Assembly (NCBI RefSeq): GCF_014649735.1
Contig: NZ_BMTP01000002.1
Span: 365,697-429,696, forward strand
DNA from: Streptomyces lavendofoliae
GTDB taxonomy: Bacteria; Actinomycetota; Actinomycetes; Streptomycetales; Streptomycetaceae
Length of the DNA stretch: 64,000 nt
Direction: 5' to 3'
Positions 24,779 to 33,739 of the stretch are shown one piece after another. The stretch's first letter is position 1; every line of letters starts with the position of its first letter. The notes beneath the pieces are model-generated. The model worked only from the letters and a program-made list of their open reading frames with translations, had not been told where the DNA came from and did no database searches. A program made the translations under genes and the position numbers.

Positions 24779-26302
24779 TCAGGAGGTCTGAGCGATACGG
24801 GACCGGGGGCGCTTCGCGGTGCCCCCGGCGGCCTCCGCCCCGGCCCGGAGCGTCCGGGCGGCCAGGACTCCGAGCAGGCAGACGAGCGCGGAGGCCAGGC
24901 ACACGGCGGTGAAGGCGCCGGAGAAGGCCGTGCGGGCGAGCGGCTGGAGCGCGGGGTCGAGCAGGTCGAGCCGCCCGGTCTCGACGGCCTCGCGCACCGG
25001 ACCGGTGACGCCCGGGACGGTCCCGAGGCCGTCGCTCAGCCGGGCGGAGAAGACGGCGCCGAAGACCGCGACGCCGGTCGCCGTGCCGAGCGGGTAGCAG
25101 GCGTTGGTCAGCCCGGAGGCCATCCCCGCCCGGTCGGCGGGCGCGGCACCGACCGCGACGCCCATGAGCGGCGGGAAGATGACGGCCCCTCCGATGCCGA
25201 GGAGCACCAGCGCGGCGACGGTGACGGCCCGGCCTGCGCCGCCGACGCCGGTGGAGGCGACGGCGAGCCCGGTCAGCCCCAGCCCCTGGGCCGCGAAGCC
25301 GGCGGCGACCAGCAGGTCGGGCGGGAAGGCCCGTTGCAGGCGCGCCACGAAGAGCCCGGCGACGAGCAGACTGCCGGTGAGCGGCAGGAGGTGCAGCCCG
25401 ACTTCGAGCGGGGAGTACGCGTGGGTGCTCTGGAGCCACAGGGTGACGAAGGCGAGCACGCCGAGGCTCGTCAGCCGGGCCAGGAAGCCCAGCACGGCGG
25501 CGCCGGAGAACGCCCGGATCCTCAGCAGGGTCATGTCGAGCAGGCCGTCGCCGCGCCGCTGGCTGGCCACGAGGGCGGCGGCGAGGAGAACGCCGAGGGC
25601 CGCCGAGAGCAGCACCTCGGGCGCCGCCCAGCCGGATTCGGGGCCGGTGACCAGTGGGTAGTGCAGCGCCAGGAGCGCGCCGACGCCGAGGGCCGCGCCG
25701 GCCGGGTCCAGCCGGCGCCGGGCGTCCCCCGGCGCCACCGACTCGGGCATGCGGGTGAGCGCGCCGGCCACCACCAGGATGCCGATGGGTACGTTGACCA
25801 GGAAGATCCAGCGCCATCCCAGGACCTGGACGAACAGGCCGCCGACGATGGGGCCGAGCGCGCCGGCCGCGGAGGCGATGGCGGCGAAGGCGGCTATCGC
25901 GGCCTGGCGTCGGGCGCCTTCGTACGCGGCGGCCAGCAGCGCCAAGGTCGGCGCGAACACGAGCGCGCCGCCCAGCCCCTGGGCCGCGCGGGCGGCGACG
26001 AGGGTGCCGGCGTCCGGCGCCAGCCCGCACGCGGCGGACGCGAGGGTGAACAGCGCCATGCCGGCGGTGAACACGGTGCGGCGCCCCACGCGGTCGGAGA
26101 GGGCGCCCGCGGTCAGCAGCAGCGCGCCGAACGCCAGCGAGTAGGCCGACACGGTCCACTGCACCCTGCCGAGTCCGGCTCCGACATCCCGGGCGATGTC
26201 GGACAGGGCGACGTTCACCACGGTCACGTCCAGGGTCATCATCACGCCACCGGCGCTGACCAGGGCGAATGTCCAGCGCGGGGTGCGACGGCGGGAAGGC
26301 AC
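24779..26302 (-). CDS. MFS drug/siderophore exporter, 14-TM DHA2 type
   Basis: A 507-residue major facilitator with about 14 hydrophobic segments. Motif A appears as GALSDRVGRRTVF and motif C-like glycine-rich stretches as GALGPIVGGLFVQVLGWRWIFLVNVPIG (the GWRW-FLVN-P block is typical of DHA2). GTG start at 26302 behind GGAGG. Its position between the siderophore uptake and biosynthesis genes suggests siderophore efflux. The promoter faces away from the biosynthetic operon and contains a perfect palindrome at 26354-26370; the iron box at 26411 may serve both directions. Confidence 0.85.
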   Translation of the reverse strand: MPSRRRTPRWTFALVSAGGVMMTLDVTVVNVALSDIARDVGAGLGRVQWTVSAYSLAFGALLLTAGALSDRVGRRTVFTAGMALFTLASAACGLAPDAGTLVAARAAQGLGGALVFAPTLALLAAAYEGARRQAAIAAFAAIASAAGALGPIVGGLFVQVLGWRWIFLVNVPIGILVVAGALTRMPESVAPGDARRRLDPAGAALGVGALLALHYPLVTGPESGWAAPEVLLSAALGVLLAAALVASQRRGDGLLDMTLLRIRAFSGAAVLGFLARLTSLGVLAFVTLWLQSTHAYSPLEVGLHLLPLTGSLLVAGLFVARLQRAFPPDLLVAAGFAAQGLGLTGLAVASTGVGGAGRAVTVAALVLLGIGGAVIFPPLMGVAVGAAPADRAGMASGLTNACYPLGTATGVAVFGAVFSARLSDGLGTVPGVTGPVREAVETGRLDLLDPALQPLARTAFSGAFTAVCLASALVCLLGVLAARTLRAGAEAAGGTAKRPRSRIAQTS

Positions 26303-26353
26303 CGCTGATCACCTCCAGGAGATGGGGGGTTCGGCCCCTGACGAGACAGGGCA

Positions 26354-26370
26354 ACTGACGTGGCGTCAGT
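26354..26370. promoter_or_regulatory. 17-bp perfect palindrome, probable operator of the MFS gene
   Basis: ACTGACG-TGG-CGTCAGT lies 52 bases upstream of the exporter start. Size and symmetry suit a TetR- or MarR-type dimer. No dedicated regulator gene adjoins it, so the protein that binds is unknown. Confidence 0.5.
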
Positions 26371-26410
26371 CGTCAACTGGGGCCTGTTGGCCGAAAGTTG
26401 ACCTTGTCCA

Positions 26411-26429
26411 TTAGGTAAGCCTAACCTAA
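26411..26429. promoter_or_regulatory. Iron box before the NIS siderophore operon
   Basis: TTAGGTAAGCCTAACCTAA matches the DmdR1/IdeR consensus at 17 of 19 positions. It lies 66 bases before the first siderophore gene and about 110 bases from the divergent MFS start, so it could repress both under iron-rich conditions. Confidence 0.85.
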
Positions 26430-26494
26430 TGTAACTCCGCTTGGACGTCCAGGTGTTCGAGCGCAATGATCCGGACAGACATCGGAGCCGCCTG

Positions 26495-28306
26495 ATGCCC
26501 ACCCCCGCCGACCACCCCGTGCCCGCGCTGCCGGACGTGACCCCCGCGGCATGGCGGGAGGCCAACCGACGGCTGCTCGCCAAAGCGCTGGGCGAGTGGT
26601 GTTTCGAGGACATGCTCAAGGCGGTCGGGACCGGCGACGGCGGCTACCGCGTCGACCTCGACAGCGGCACCACGTACGCCTTCACCGCCACTCCCGGCGC
26701 GTTCGGCTGGCTGCGCGTCGATCCCGCCTCGATCACCCGCACCGCCACCAGCATGCTCGGCAACTCCATAGCCCAGCCCGCCTGGGACGCGCAGGAGTTC
26801 CTGATCGAGGCGGCGTCGACGATCGGCAGCGACCCCTCGACCATCGCCACGTACTTCACCGAGCTGTCCGCCACCCTGGCCGTCGACGCCGCCCGCATCA
26901 CCCACGGCGGTGAGACCGTGGCCGAGCTGCGCGCCCTGGACCACACCGAGCTGGAGTGCCGCATGACCGGGCACAACCTCCTCGTGGCCAACAAGGGACG
27001 CATCGGCTTCTCCGCCACCGACGTCCGCCGGTACGCGCCCGAATCCGCGCAGACCCTGACGCTCCGCTGGGTGGCCGTCCACCGCGGTCTGGCCGAGTTC
27101 CGCGGCACCTCCGAGCTGTCCGAGAGGCAGGTCCTCGCCCGGGAGCTGGACGACGCGACGCGCGAGCGGTTCACCGCCGTCCTCCGGGAGGCCGGGGTCG
27201 ACCCCGGGGGCTACGTCTGGCTGCCGGTCCACCCCTGGCAGTGGGACCACGCCGTCCAGATCCTGCACGCCGCCGACGTGGCGCAGCGCCGCGTCATCCC
27301 GCTGGGCGAGAGCCCCGACGCGTACCTGCCCGGGCAGTCCATCCGGACCATGGCCAACGTCACCACCCCCGAGCGGTGGGACGTCAAACTCCCCCTGAAG
27401 ATCCTCAACACCCTCGTCTGGCGCGGCATCCCGCCGCACTGCACCATGGGCGCGCCGGTCGTCACCCAGTGGCTGCGCGGTCTCGTCGAGCGCGACGCGT
27501 TCCTGACCGAGGAGTGCCGCACCGTGTTCCTCGGCGAGGTCGCGTCGGTGACCGTCAGGCACCCCTACCTCACCAAGCTCGACGACGCGCCCTACCAGCA
27601 CCTGGAGACGCTCGGCTGCATCTGGCGGGACTCGGTGTCGGCGCGCAGGGACCCCGGCGAGCGGGTGCGCACCTTCGCCTCGCTGCTGCACGTCGACAGC
27701 GCGGGCGACGCGTTCGTCGCCGAACTCGTCCGCTCCTCGGGGCTCGACCCGCAGGAGTGGCTGCGGCGCCTGTTCGACACCCTGCTCGTACCGATCATGC
27801 ACGTGCTGTACCGGTACGGCGTCACCTTCAACCCGCACGGGCAGAACACCCTGATCGGGTACGACGAGAACGATGTGCCGGCCCGCCTGTACCTGAAGGA
27901 CTTCGTGGACGACGTGTGCGTGTCGTTCACCGACGTACCCGAGCGCGGACCCGAGCCGGACGGGCACGACCACGTGCTTCCCCGCAAGCACCCGTCGATC
28001 ATCAAGCAGCACGTCGTCGACCAGGTCTTCGTCGGCCACTTCCGCTATCTCGCGCCGCTCTGCGCCGACCAGCTCGGCGTACCGGAGAAGACGTTCTGGC
28101 GGCTGGTCCGGCAGACGATCCTCGACTTCCAGCGGCGGTTCCCCGAGCTGTCCGAGCGGTTCGCCGAGTACGACCTGCTCACCCCGGAGATCCCCCGCTA
28201 CGGCCTTAACCGCGACCGGATCGTGGTCACCCGGTACACCGACCGCGCACTGCGCCACGCGCTGTACCCGAACGGCACGCACCCCAACCCGCTGGCCGAG
28301 CACTGA
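26495..28306 (+). CDS. IucA/IucC-family NIS siderophore synthetase 1
   Basis: A 603-residue NRPS-independent siderophore synthetase that makes an amide between a (di)carboxylic acid and an amine or hydroxamate with ATP. Recognisable family blocks are TGHNLLVANKGRIGFS, VWLPVHPWQWDH (ATP site), SIRTMANV, KLPLKILNTLVWRGIP, and NPHGQNTLIGYDENDVPARLYLKDFVDDV near the C terminus. It resembles the second-step (IucC/RhbF/DesD-like) branch. ATG 26495 is preceded by a modest CGGAG. It is the first gene of a tightly packed five-gene operon under an iron box; the next gene starts 11 bases on. Confidence 0.9.
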   Translation: MPTPADHPVPALPDVTPAAWREANRRLLAKALGEWCFEDMLKAVGTGDGGYRVDLDSGTTYAFTATPGAFGWLRVDPASITRTATSMLGNSIAQPAWDAQEFLIEAASTIGSDPSTIATYFTELSATLAVDAARITHGGETVAELRALDHTELECRMTGHNLLVANKGRIGFSATDVRRYAPESAQTLTLRWVAVHRGLAEFRGTSELSERQVLARELDDATRERFTAVLREAGVDPGGYVWLPVHPWQWDHAVQILHAADVAQRRVIPLGESPDAYLPGQSIRTMANVTTPERWDVKLPLKILNTLVWRGIPPHCTMGAPVVTQWLRGLVERDAFLTEECRTVFLGEVASVTVRHPYLTKLDDAPYQHLETLGCIWRDSVSARRDPGERVRTFASLLHVDSAGDAFVAELVRSSGLDPQEWLRRLFDTLLVPIMHVLYRYGVTFNPHGQNTLIGYDENDVPARLYLKDFVDDVCVSFTDVPERGPEPDGHDHVLPRKHPSIIKQHVVDQVFVGHFRYLAPLCADQLGVPEKTFWRLVRQTILDFQRRFPELSERFAEYDLLTPEIPRYGLNRDRIVVTRYTDRALRHALYPNGTHPNPLAEH

Positions 28307-28317
28307 GGAGACCGGGC

Positions 28318-29856
28318 GTGACACCGCTGACCGGGACACGGCCCCCGCTGTCCCCCTTTCCCCCGACCCTGCTCGCCGGCTCCCACGAGGGGCTCGCCGA
28401 GGTCCTCGCCACGCTCGCCGAGGCGGTCGACACCGCGTCGGCCGCCCGCAGGCCCGGCGGCCCCGTCCCGGCGGGCACCCCCGCCGAGGTCCTCGCCGCC
28501 GCCTCCCGGGCGCTGGGCCCCGAGGAACTGCCCGCCGAGGGGCTCGGCCCCAAAGCGGCGCTCCAGCTGCTGACGACCCTGCTGGTCGAGGGCGGCATCG
28601 ACCTGTCCCACCCCCGGGCCGCCGCCCACCTCCAGCCGCCGTCGCTGGCGGTCGCCGTCGCCGCCGACACCCTGGCGAGCGCCCAGAACGCCTCCCTGGA
28701 CACCTACGACTCCGGGGCCTCCGCCCTGGCCGTGGAGCGCTGGCTCATCGGCGTGCTGATCCGGCTCGCCGGTCTCGGCGAGCGCGCCGACGGCGTCCTC
28801 ACGCCCGGCGGATCGCTGTCCAACCTGATGGGCCTGCTGCTGGCCCGCGACGCCGCCGCGCTGCGGCGGGGTGTCGACGCCCGCGCACAGGGGGTCGCGG
28901 CGCTGCCCGGTCCGGTGGTGTTCTGCTCCGAGCTGGCCCACTTCTCCACCCACCGCGCCTGCGCCGCCCTCGGGCTGGGCGAGGCCGCCGTGCGCCCCGT
29001 ACCGGTCGACGAGCGCCGGCGCATGCGGCCGGACGCGCTGGCCGCCGCCCTGGACGCGCTCGGCCCGGACCGCACGCCCGTCGCGGTGGTCGCCACCGCC
29101 GGGACCACCGACTTCGGCTCGGTCGACCCGCTGCCGGAGATCGCCGAGATCGCGGCCGGGCACGGCGTGTGGATGCACGTCGACGCGGCGTACGGGTTCG
29201 GCGCGCTGTTCTCGCGGCGGCTGGCCGGCCGCCTGGCCGGTCTCGAACTGGCCGACTCCGTCACGCTGGACCTCCACAAGATCGGCTGGCAGCCGGCCGC
29301 CACCAGCGTGCTGCTGGTCTCCGACACGACCGCGTTCACCTCACTGGACCGCGAGGTCGCCTACCTCAATCCGGTGGACGACACCGAGGCGGGGTACGAC
29401 GGGCTCCTCGGCCGCAGTCTCCAGACCACCCGCCGCCCCGACGCGGTGAAGGCCGCCGCCACGCTGCTGGCGTACGGCCGCGGCGGCATGGGCCGCATGG
29501 TCGACGCGTGCCACGACCTCGCCCGCCACGCCGAGCGGCGCATCGCCGCCGAACCCGCGCTGGAGCTGGTCGCCCCGGCCGAGCTGACCACGGTGCTGTT
29601 CCGCTACCGCGGCGCGGACCCGGCCGCCTCCGACGAGCTCAACGGCGCGCTGCGCCGCCTGCTGCTGGAGTCCGGCACCGCCCTCATCGGGCGCACCGAG
29701 GCGAGGGCGGGCGGACCGGGCTCCCCCAAGCGGGTGTGCCTGAAGTTCACCCTGCTCAACCCCACCGCCACCACCGCCGACATCGACGGTCTCGTGGACA
29801 CCGTCCTCGACGCCGGCCGGACCTGTGAACGACTCATCGAGGAGGGCGCCGCATGA
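28318..29856 (+). CDS. PLP-dependent group II decarboxylase (diaminobutyrate- or lysine-type)
   Basis: A 512-residue decarboxylase of the glutamate/DABA/aromatic family. It shows YDSGASALAVERWLI, LTPGGSLSNLMGLLLARD, HFSTHRACAALGLG, VATAGTTDFGSVDPL, the PLP Asp in HVDAAYGFG and the Schiff-base Lys in LDLHKIGWQP. In rhizobactin/schizokinen loci RhbB decarboxylates DABA to 1,3-diaminopropane; in desferrioxamine loci DesA decarboxylates lysine to cadaverine. Sequence alone does not decide, but two synthetases in the operon favour the citrate-diamine type. GTG 28318 has GAGGAG 7 bases upstream. ATGA overlap with the next gene. Confidence 0.85.
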   Translation: MTPLTGTRPPLSPFPPTLLAGSHEGLAEVLATLAEAVDTASAARRPGGPVPAGTPAEVLAAASRALGPEELPAEGLGPKAALQLLTTLLVEGGIDLSHPRAAAHLQPPSLAVAVAADTLASAQNASLDTYDSGASALAVERWLIGVLIRLAGLGERADGVLTPGGSLSNLMGLLLARDAAALRRGVDARAQGVAALPGPVVFCSELAHFSTHRACAALGLGEAAVRPVPVDERRRMRPDALAAALDALGPDRTPVAVVATAGTTDFGSVDPLPEIAEIAAGHGVWMHVDAAYGFGALFSRRLAGRLAGLELADSVTLDLHKIGWQPAATSVLLVSDTTAFTSLDREVAYLNPVDDTEAGYDGLLGRSLQTTRRPDAVKAAATLLAYGRGGMGRMVDACHDLARHAERRIAAEPALELVAPAELTTVLFRYRGADPAASDELNGALRRLLLESGTALIGRTEARAGGPGSPKRVCLKFTLLNPTATTADIDGLVDTVLDAGRTCERLIEEGAA

Positions 29857-31640
29857 GCATCACCACCACGGCGGCAACCACCACCCGCCAGGACCCCTTG
29901 CACGCGGCGGACGCCCGCGGCGCCGCCGAGCACGCCCACATCGAAGCCCTGCTGCGGTGCTGGCTGCGGGAGACCGGCACGCCCGTCGCGCCCGGCCCGC
30001 TCCGGGTGGAGCTGCCCACGACCGGCCTGACCCTCGTCACCGAGGTGACGCACCGCTCCCCCACCGGCTGGCACCGGTTCGCCCCCGCCCGCCTGGAGGG
30101 ACCCGGCGGGCCGCTGGGCCCGTCGGCCGACCCCGTGACGGCGGTCGCGCTGCTGGCCACCGAGGCGGCGGCGCGCGGCGGCGGCCGTCCCGGCGGCGTC
30201 CCGGCCGGGGAGGTCGCCGACCTCGTGGAGCGCACCGCCGAGTCCGTGCGCCGGGTCGCCACGTTCCTCTCCGAGCGGCGGGCGCGGCCGGAACCGCCGC
30301 CCGGCACGGACGGCTTCCTCGACGCGGAACAGGCACTGCTGCTGGGCCACTTGAACCACCCGGCGCCCAAGAGCCGGGACGGCATCTCCGACCGGGACGC
30401 CGCCGCCTTCTCGCCCGAGCTGCGCGGTTCGTTCCGGCTGCACTGGTTCGCCGCCGACGAGTCGGTGGTCTCCCACGACGCCGTCGACGGCGCCCCCTCG
30501 CTGGCGGGCCGCGACACCGTGGCCCTCCTCGCCGATCTGGCCGGACGCCGCCCCGGCGACGGGCGGGTGCTGGTGCCCGCCCACCCCTGGCAGGCCCGGG
30601 ACCTGCTGCACCGGCCCCGGATCAGGGCGCTCGTCGCCTCGGGCGCGCTGGAGCCGCTCGGTGAGCTGGGGCCCGAGTGGTGGCCCACCTCCAGCGTGCG
30701 GACGGTGTACCGGCCGGACGCGGAGGTGATGCTGAAGCTCTCGCTCGGGCTGCGGCTGACCAACTCCCGCCGCGAGTCGACCCGTACGGAGCTGAGGCGC
30801 GGCCTGGAGATCAACCGGCTCCTCGACGCCGGGTACGCCGGCAGCACCTTCCGCGCGCACCCCGGCTTCGCCATCACCCGCGATCCCGCCTGGCTCGCGG
30901 TGGACGAGCCGGGCCGCCCCGGAGGGCCGGAGGTGACCGGCCTGGACGTGGCCGTGCGCGAGGTCCCGGACGGCATCGCCGACCTGCGCTGCCTGGTGGG
31001 ACTGGTGGCCCCGCGCCCCGGCCTCGGCCGGAGCGCGCTGGGCGAACTCGTCGCCGCGCTCGGGCCCGGGGCGGCCGAGCGGTGGACGGCCGACTACACG
31101 GACAAGGTGCTGGTGCCGATGCTGCACCTGTACGCCGCGACCGGCATCGGCCTGGAGGCGCACCAGCAGAACACCCTGGTCCGGCTGGACGCGGCGGGCC
31201 GGGTCACCGGCTCCACGTTCCGCGACAACCAGGGCTACTACCTGGCGGCGTCGCACCTGCCGGGGCTGCTGAAGCGGCTGGGCGCGGACTCCTCGACGCT
31301 CGCGGTGGTCGACGACGCCCTCGTCGACGACCGGCTCTCGTACTACCTGCTGCGCAACCAGGCGCTGTCGGTCGTGGGCTGCCTCGCCGTCGACGGGCTG
31401 GCGGACGAGCGGGACCTGCTCGCGGTGCTCGCCGGCCGGCTGCGGGCCGCGCTGCCCGCGCTGGCAGCCGCCGGGCCGGACGGCGACCGGCTGGCGCGCC
31501 GCTGGCTGGAGGCCCCCACCCTGCCGTGCAAGGGGAACCTGCTGACCCGGCTGCACGGCATCGACGAGGTCCTCGCCCCGCTCGACGCCCAGTCCGTCTA
31601 CCTCGACGCCCCCAACCCCCTTCAGGAGGCCAGCGCATGA
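29853..31640 (+). CDS. IucA/IucC-family NIS siderophore synthetase 2
   Basis: A 595-residue paralogue of the first synthetase, closer to the IucA/RhbC side. HPAPKSRDG (the HPxxKxxxG nucleotide motif) is near residue 168, VLVPAHPWQARDL follows, then SSVRTVYRPDAEVMLKLSLGLRLTNSRRE and the GLEAHQQNTLVRLD catalytic block. Type A enzymes use citrate as the first carboxylate. With synthetase 1 it would acylate two amine or hydroxamate units, giving a symmetrical or mixed citrate siderophore. The start overlaps the decarboxylase stop and the end overlaps the acetyltransferase start, both by 4 bases. Confidence 0.9.
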   Translation: MSITTTAATTTRQDPLHAADARGAAEHAHIEALLRCWLRETGTPVAPGPLRVELPTTGLTLVTEVTHRSPTGWHRFAPARLEGPGGPLGPSADPVTAVALLATEAAARGGGRPGGVPAGEVADLVERTAESVRRVATFLSERRARPEPPPGTDGFLDAEQALLLGHLNHPAPKSRDGISDRDAAAFSPELRGSFRLHWFAADESVVSHDAVDGAPSLAGRDTVALLADLAGRRPGDGRVLVPAHPWQARDLLHRPRIRALVASGALEPLGELGPEWWPTSSVRTVYRPDAEVMLKLSLGLRLTNSRRESTRTELRRGLEINRLLDAGYAGSTFRAHPGFAITRDPAWLAVDEPGRPGGPEVTGLDVAVREVPDGIADLRCLVGLVAPRPGLGRSALGELVAALGPGAAERWTADYTDKVLVPMLHLYAATGIGLEAHQQNTLVRLDAAGRVTGSTFRDNQGYYLAASHLPGLLKRLGADSSTLAVVDDALVDDRLSYYLLRNQALSVVGCLAVDGLADERDLLAVLAGRLRAALPALAAAGPDGDRLARRWLEAPTLPCKGNLLTRLHGIDEVLAPLDAQSVYLDAPNPLQEASA

Positions 31641-32224
31641 CCTCGGCACAGCCTGCCGCGCCGTCCACCGTCCCGGGCCCGCCGCTGCCCTTACTGCGCG
31701 CCCCCTGGTCGGCCCGGCCGGCCCGGGCGGAGGGCGCCGACCTGGACCTGGTGCACGGCTGGATGCAGTCGGCGCACATCGACGCCTTCTGGCACCAGGC
31801 GTGGCCGCGCGAGCGCTGGTACGAGGAGATCGCCGGGCACCTCGCGGGCGACGCGATCCTGCCGGTGCTGGTCGACCTGGACGGCCGGCCGTTCGCGTAC
31901 ATCGAGGTGTACCGGGTGGTGCGGGACCGGCTCGCCGACCACTACGCGCGGCTGCCGCACGACCTGGGCGTCCACATCGCCATCGGCGAGGAGGGCCGCA
32001 CCGGCAAGGGGCTCGGCCGGGCCCTGCTGCGGGACCTGGCGGAGGGCCTGCTGGCCGCCGACCCCCGGTGCACCCGGGTGGTCGCCGAGCCGGACGTGAC
32101 CAACGCGCCCTCGCTGAGGGCGTTCGAGGCGGCGGGCTTCCGCCCCGCCGGGGAGGTCTCCTTCCCCGACAAGACCGCCGCCCTGATGGTCCGTCCGCGT
32201 CGCGAGGAGGACATGCCGCGATGA
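31637..32224 (+). CDS. GNAT acetyltransferase for N-hydroxylated diamine (IucB/RhbD type)
   Basis: A 195-residue acetyltransferase whose motifs match siderophore acylases: HGWMQSAHIDAFWHQAWPRERW, FAYIEVYRVVRDRLADHY, DLGVHIAIGEEGRTGKGLGRALLRDL (acetyl-CoA loop) and EPDVTNAPSLRAFEAAGF. It should acetylate the hydroxylamine made by the adjacent monooxygenase. Codon 19 (31691-31693) is TTA, so its translation may wait for the bldA leucyl-tRNA, a developmental gate on the pathway. ATGA overlaps on both sides. Confidence 0.85.
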   Translation: MTSAQPAAPSTVPGPPLPLLRAPWSARPARAEGADLDLVHGWMQSAHIDAFWHQAWPRERWYEEIAGHLAGDAILPVLVDLDGRPFAYIEVYRVVRDRLADHYARLPHDLGVHIAIGEEGRTGKGLGRALLRDLAEGLLAADPRCTRVVAEPDVTNAPSLRAFEAAGFRPAGEVSFPDKTAALMVRPRREEDMPR

Positions 32225-33546
32225 CCGCGACCGTCCCGACCGGTGACCACGACGTGGTGGCCATCGGCTGCGGCCCCTTCAACCTGGGCCTGGCCGCGCT
32301 GGCCTCCACCGTCGACGACGTCGACCTGGTCGTCCTGGAGGAGCGGCCCGAACTCACCTGGCACCGGGGGATGATGTTCGGCGACGCCTCGATGCAGGTG
32401 AACTTCCTCGCCGATCTCGTCACCCTCGTCGCCCCCTGGCACCCCCTGTCGTTCCTCGCCTACCTGCACGACATGGACCGGCTGTACACGTTCACCGTGC
32501 GGGAGAACTTCTTCCCCTCGCGCCGCGAGTACGAGGACTACCTGCGCTGGGCGGCGGCGAGGCTGCCCTCGGTCCGCTTCTCGCACCGGGTGGACCAGGT
32601 GCGGTGGGACGCCGCCGGACAGCGGTTCACGGTGGACGCGGTACGCGGTGACGGCACCCGGCTGCGGATGCGCGCCCGCGACCTGGTGCTGGGCATCGGC
32701 ACCGCGCCGTACGTCCCGGACGCCCTGGCGGGCCTGCCCGAACCGGTGTTGCTGCACACCTCCGACTACCTGTACCGCGCGTCCGACGTGGCGGCCGCCG
32801 GGAAGGTCACGGTCGTCGGCTCCGGCCAGTCGGGCGCCGAGGTGGTGGTGGACCTGCTGGGGCGGAACGTCGAGGGCGGACCGGCGGTGAGCTGGCTGAC
32901 CCGCACCTCGTCGTTCGCGCCGCTCGACTACACCAAGATGAACCTGGAGCTGACGACCCCGGCGTACATGCGGTACTTCCACTCCCTGCCCGAGGGCGTG
33001 CGCGACCGGCTGGTGAAGGAGCAGTGGCAGTTCTACAAGGGCATCTCCACCGACACTTTGGAGGAGATCCACGAGCTGCTCTACCGGCGCCAGCTGGAGC
33101 ACGGCCTCGCCGAGGTGGAGCTGCGCTTCGGCATCGCGGTGGAGTCGGCGGCCGTCGACGAGGAGTCGGGCCGCGCGGTGCTGACCTGCCGTCACCGCGA
33201 CACGGGTGAGTGCTTCACGCACACCACCGACCTGGTGGTGGCCGCCACCGGCTACCGCAACCGGACGCCCGCCTTCCTGGCGCCGGTGGACGACCTGCTG
33301 CTGCGGGACGAACGGGGCCGCCCGCGCGTCCGCGCCGACCACTCGGTCGAGCTCGCCGACGGCGTCACCGGCCGCGTCTTCGTGGCCAACGCGGAGATCC
33401 ACAGCCACGGTGTGTCGGCACCGAACCTGGACATCGGCGCCGTCCGCAACGCCACGATCCTGAACGCGATCACCGGACGGGAGACCTACCGCCTGCCGCA
33501 GCGGAGCGCGTTCACCAGCTTCGACGTACCGAGGGCGGTGTCGTGA
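32221..33546 (+). CDS. SidA/IucD/PvdA-type amine N-monooxygenase
   Basis: A 441-residue flavin N-hydroxylase. The FAD motif is VVAIGCGPFNLGLAAL at about 12-27, the NADPH motif VTVVGSGQSGAEVVVDLL at about 196-213, and the C-terminal family signature D(x)VVAATGY reads LVVAATGYRNRTP. Other typical blocks are MQVNFLADLVTLVAPW and SFLAYLH. It hydroxylates the terminal amine of a diamine (1,3-diaminopropane or cadaverine) or of lysine before acetylation. It is the last gene of the operon; a 16-bp hairpin follows its stop. Confidence 0.9.
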   Translation: MTATVPTGDHDVVAIGCGPFNLGLAALASTVDDVDLVVLEERPELTWHRGMMFGDASMQVNFLADLVTLVAPWHPLSFLAYLHDMDRLYTFTVRENFFPSRREYEDYLRWAAARLPSVRFSHRVDQVRWDAAGQRFTVDAVRGDGTRLRMRARDLVLGIGTAPYVPDALAGLPEPVLLHTSDYLYRASDVAAAGKVTVVGSGQSGAEVVVDLLGRNVEGGPAVSWLTRTSSFAPLDYTKMNLELTTPAYMRYFHSLPEGVRDRLVKEQWQFYKGISTDTLEEIHELLYRRQLEHGLAEVELRFGIAVESAAVDEESGRAVLTCRHRDTGECFTHTTDLVVAATGYRNRTPAFLAPVDDLLLRDERGRPRVRADHSVELADGVTGRVFVANAEIHSHGVSAPNLDIGAVRNATILNAITGRETYRLPQRSAFTSFDVPRAVS

Positions 33547-33549
33547 GCC

Positions 33550-33586
33550 CGTGCCCGCCGGACCGCCCTCCGGTCCGGCGGGCACG
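33550..33586. terminator. Strong hairpin terminator of the siderophore operon
   Basis: GTGCCCGCCGGACCG (33551-33565) pairs exactly with CGGTCCGGCGGGCAC (33571-33585) around CCCTC, with one more C-G pair outside. It lies 4 bases after the monooxygenase stop. Confidence 0.85.
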
Positions 33587-33634
33587 TTGGTACGATCATC
33601 GGCACACCGGCACCGGCGAGGGAGGTTGATGAAT

Positions 33635-33691
33635 ATGGCCCGCCAGACGCCTCATCAGCATGCCCACGTCCGGGTCGCCGCGCGGCGGTAG
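33635..33691 (+). CDS. Possible 18-aa leader ORF
   Basis: ATG 33635 has a strong GGGAGG 9 bases upstream and encodes MARQTPHQHAHVRVAARR, with three His, ending 48 bases before the next gene. It is too short to judge coding, and its site right after a terminator and before a GNAT gene would suit a leader peptide. Confidence 0.25.
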   Translation: MARQTPHQHAHVRVAARR

Positions 33692-33739
33692 CCTCGCGGA
33701 AACGCGACCCGGTCCTCCCACCCCGACCAGGAGTGTCGC

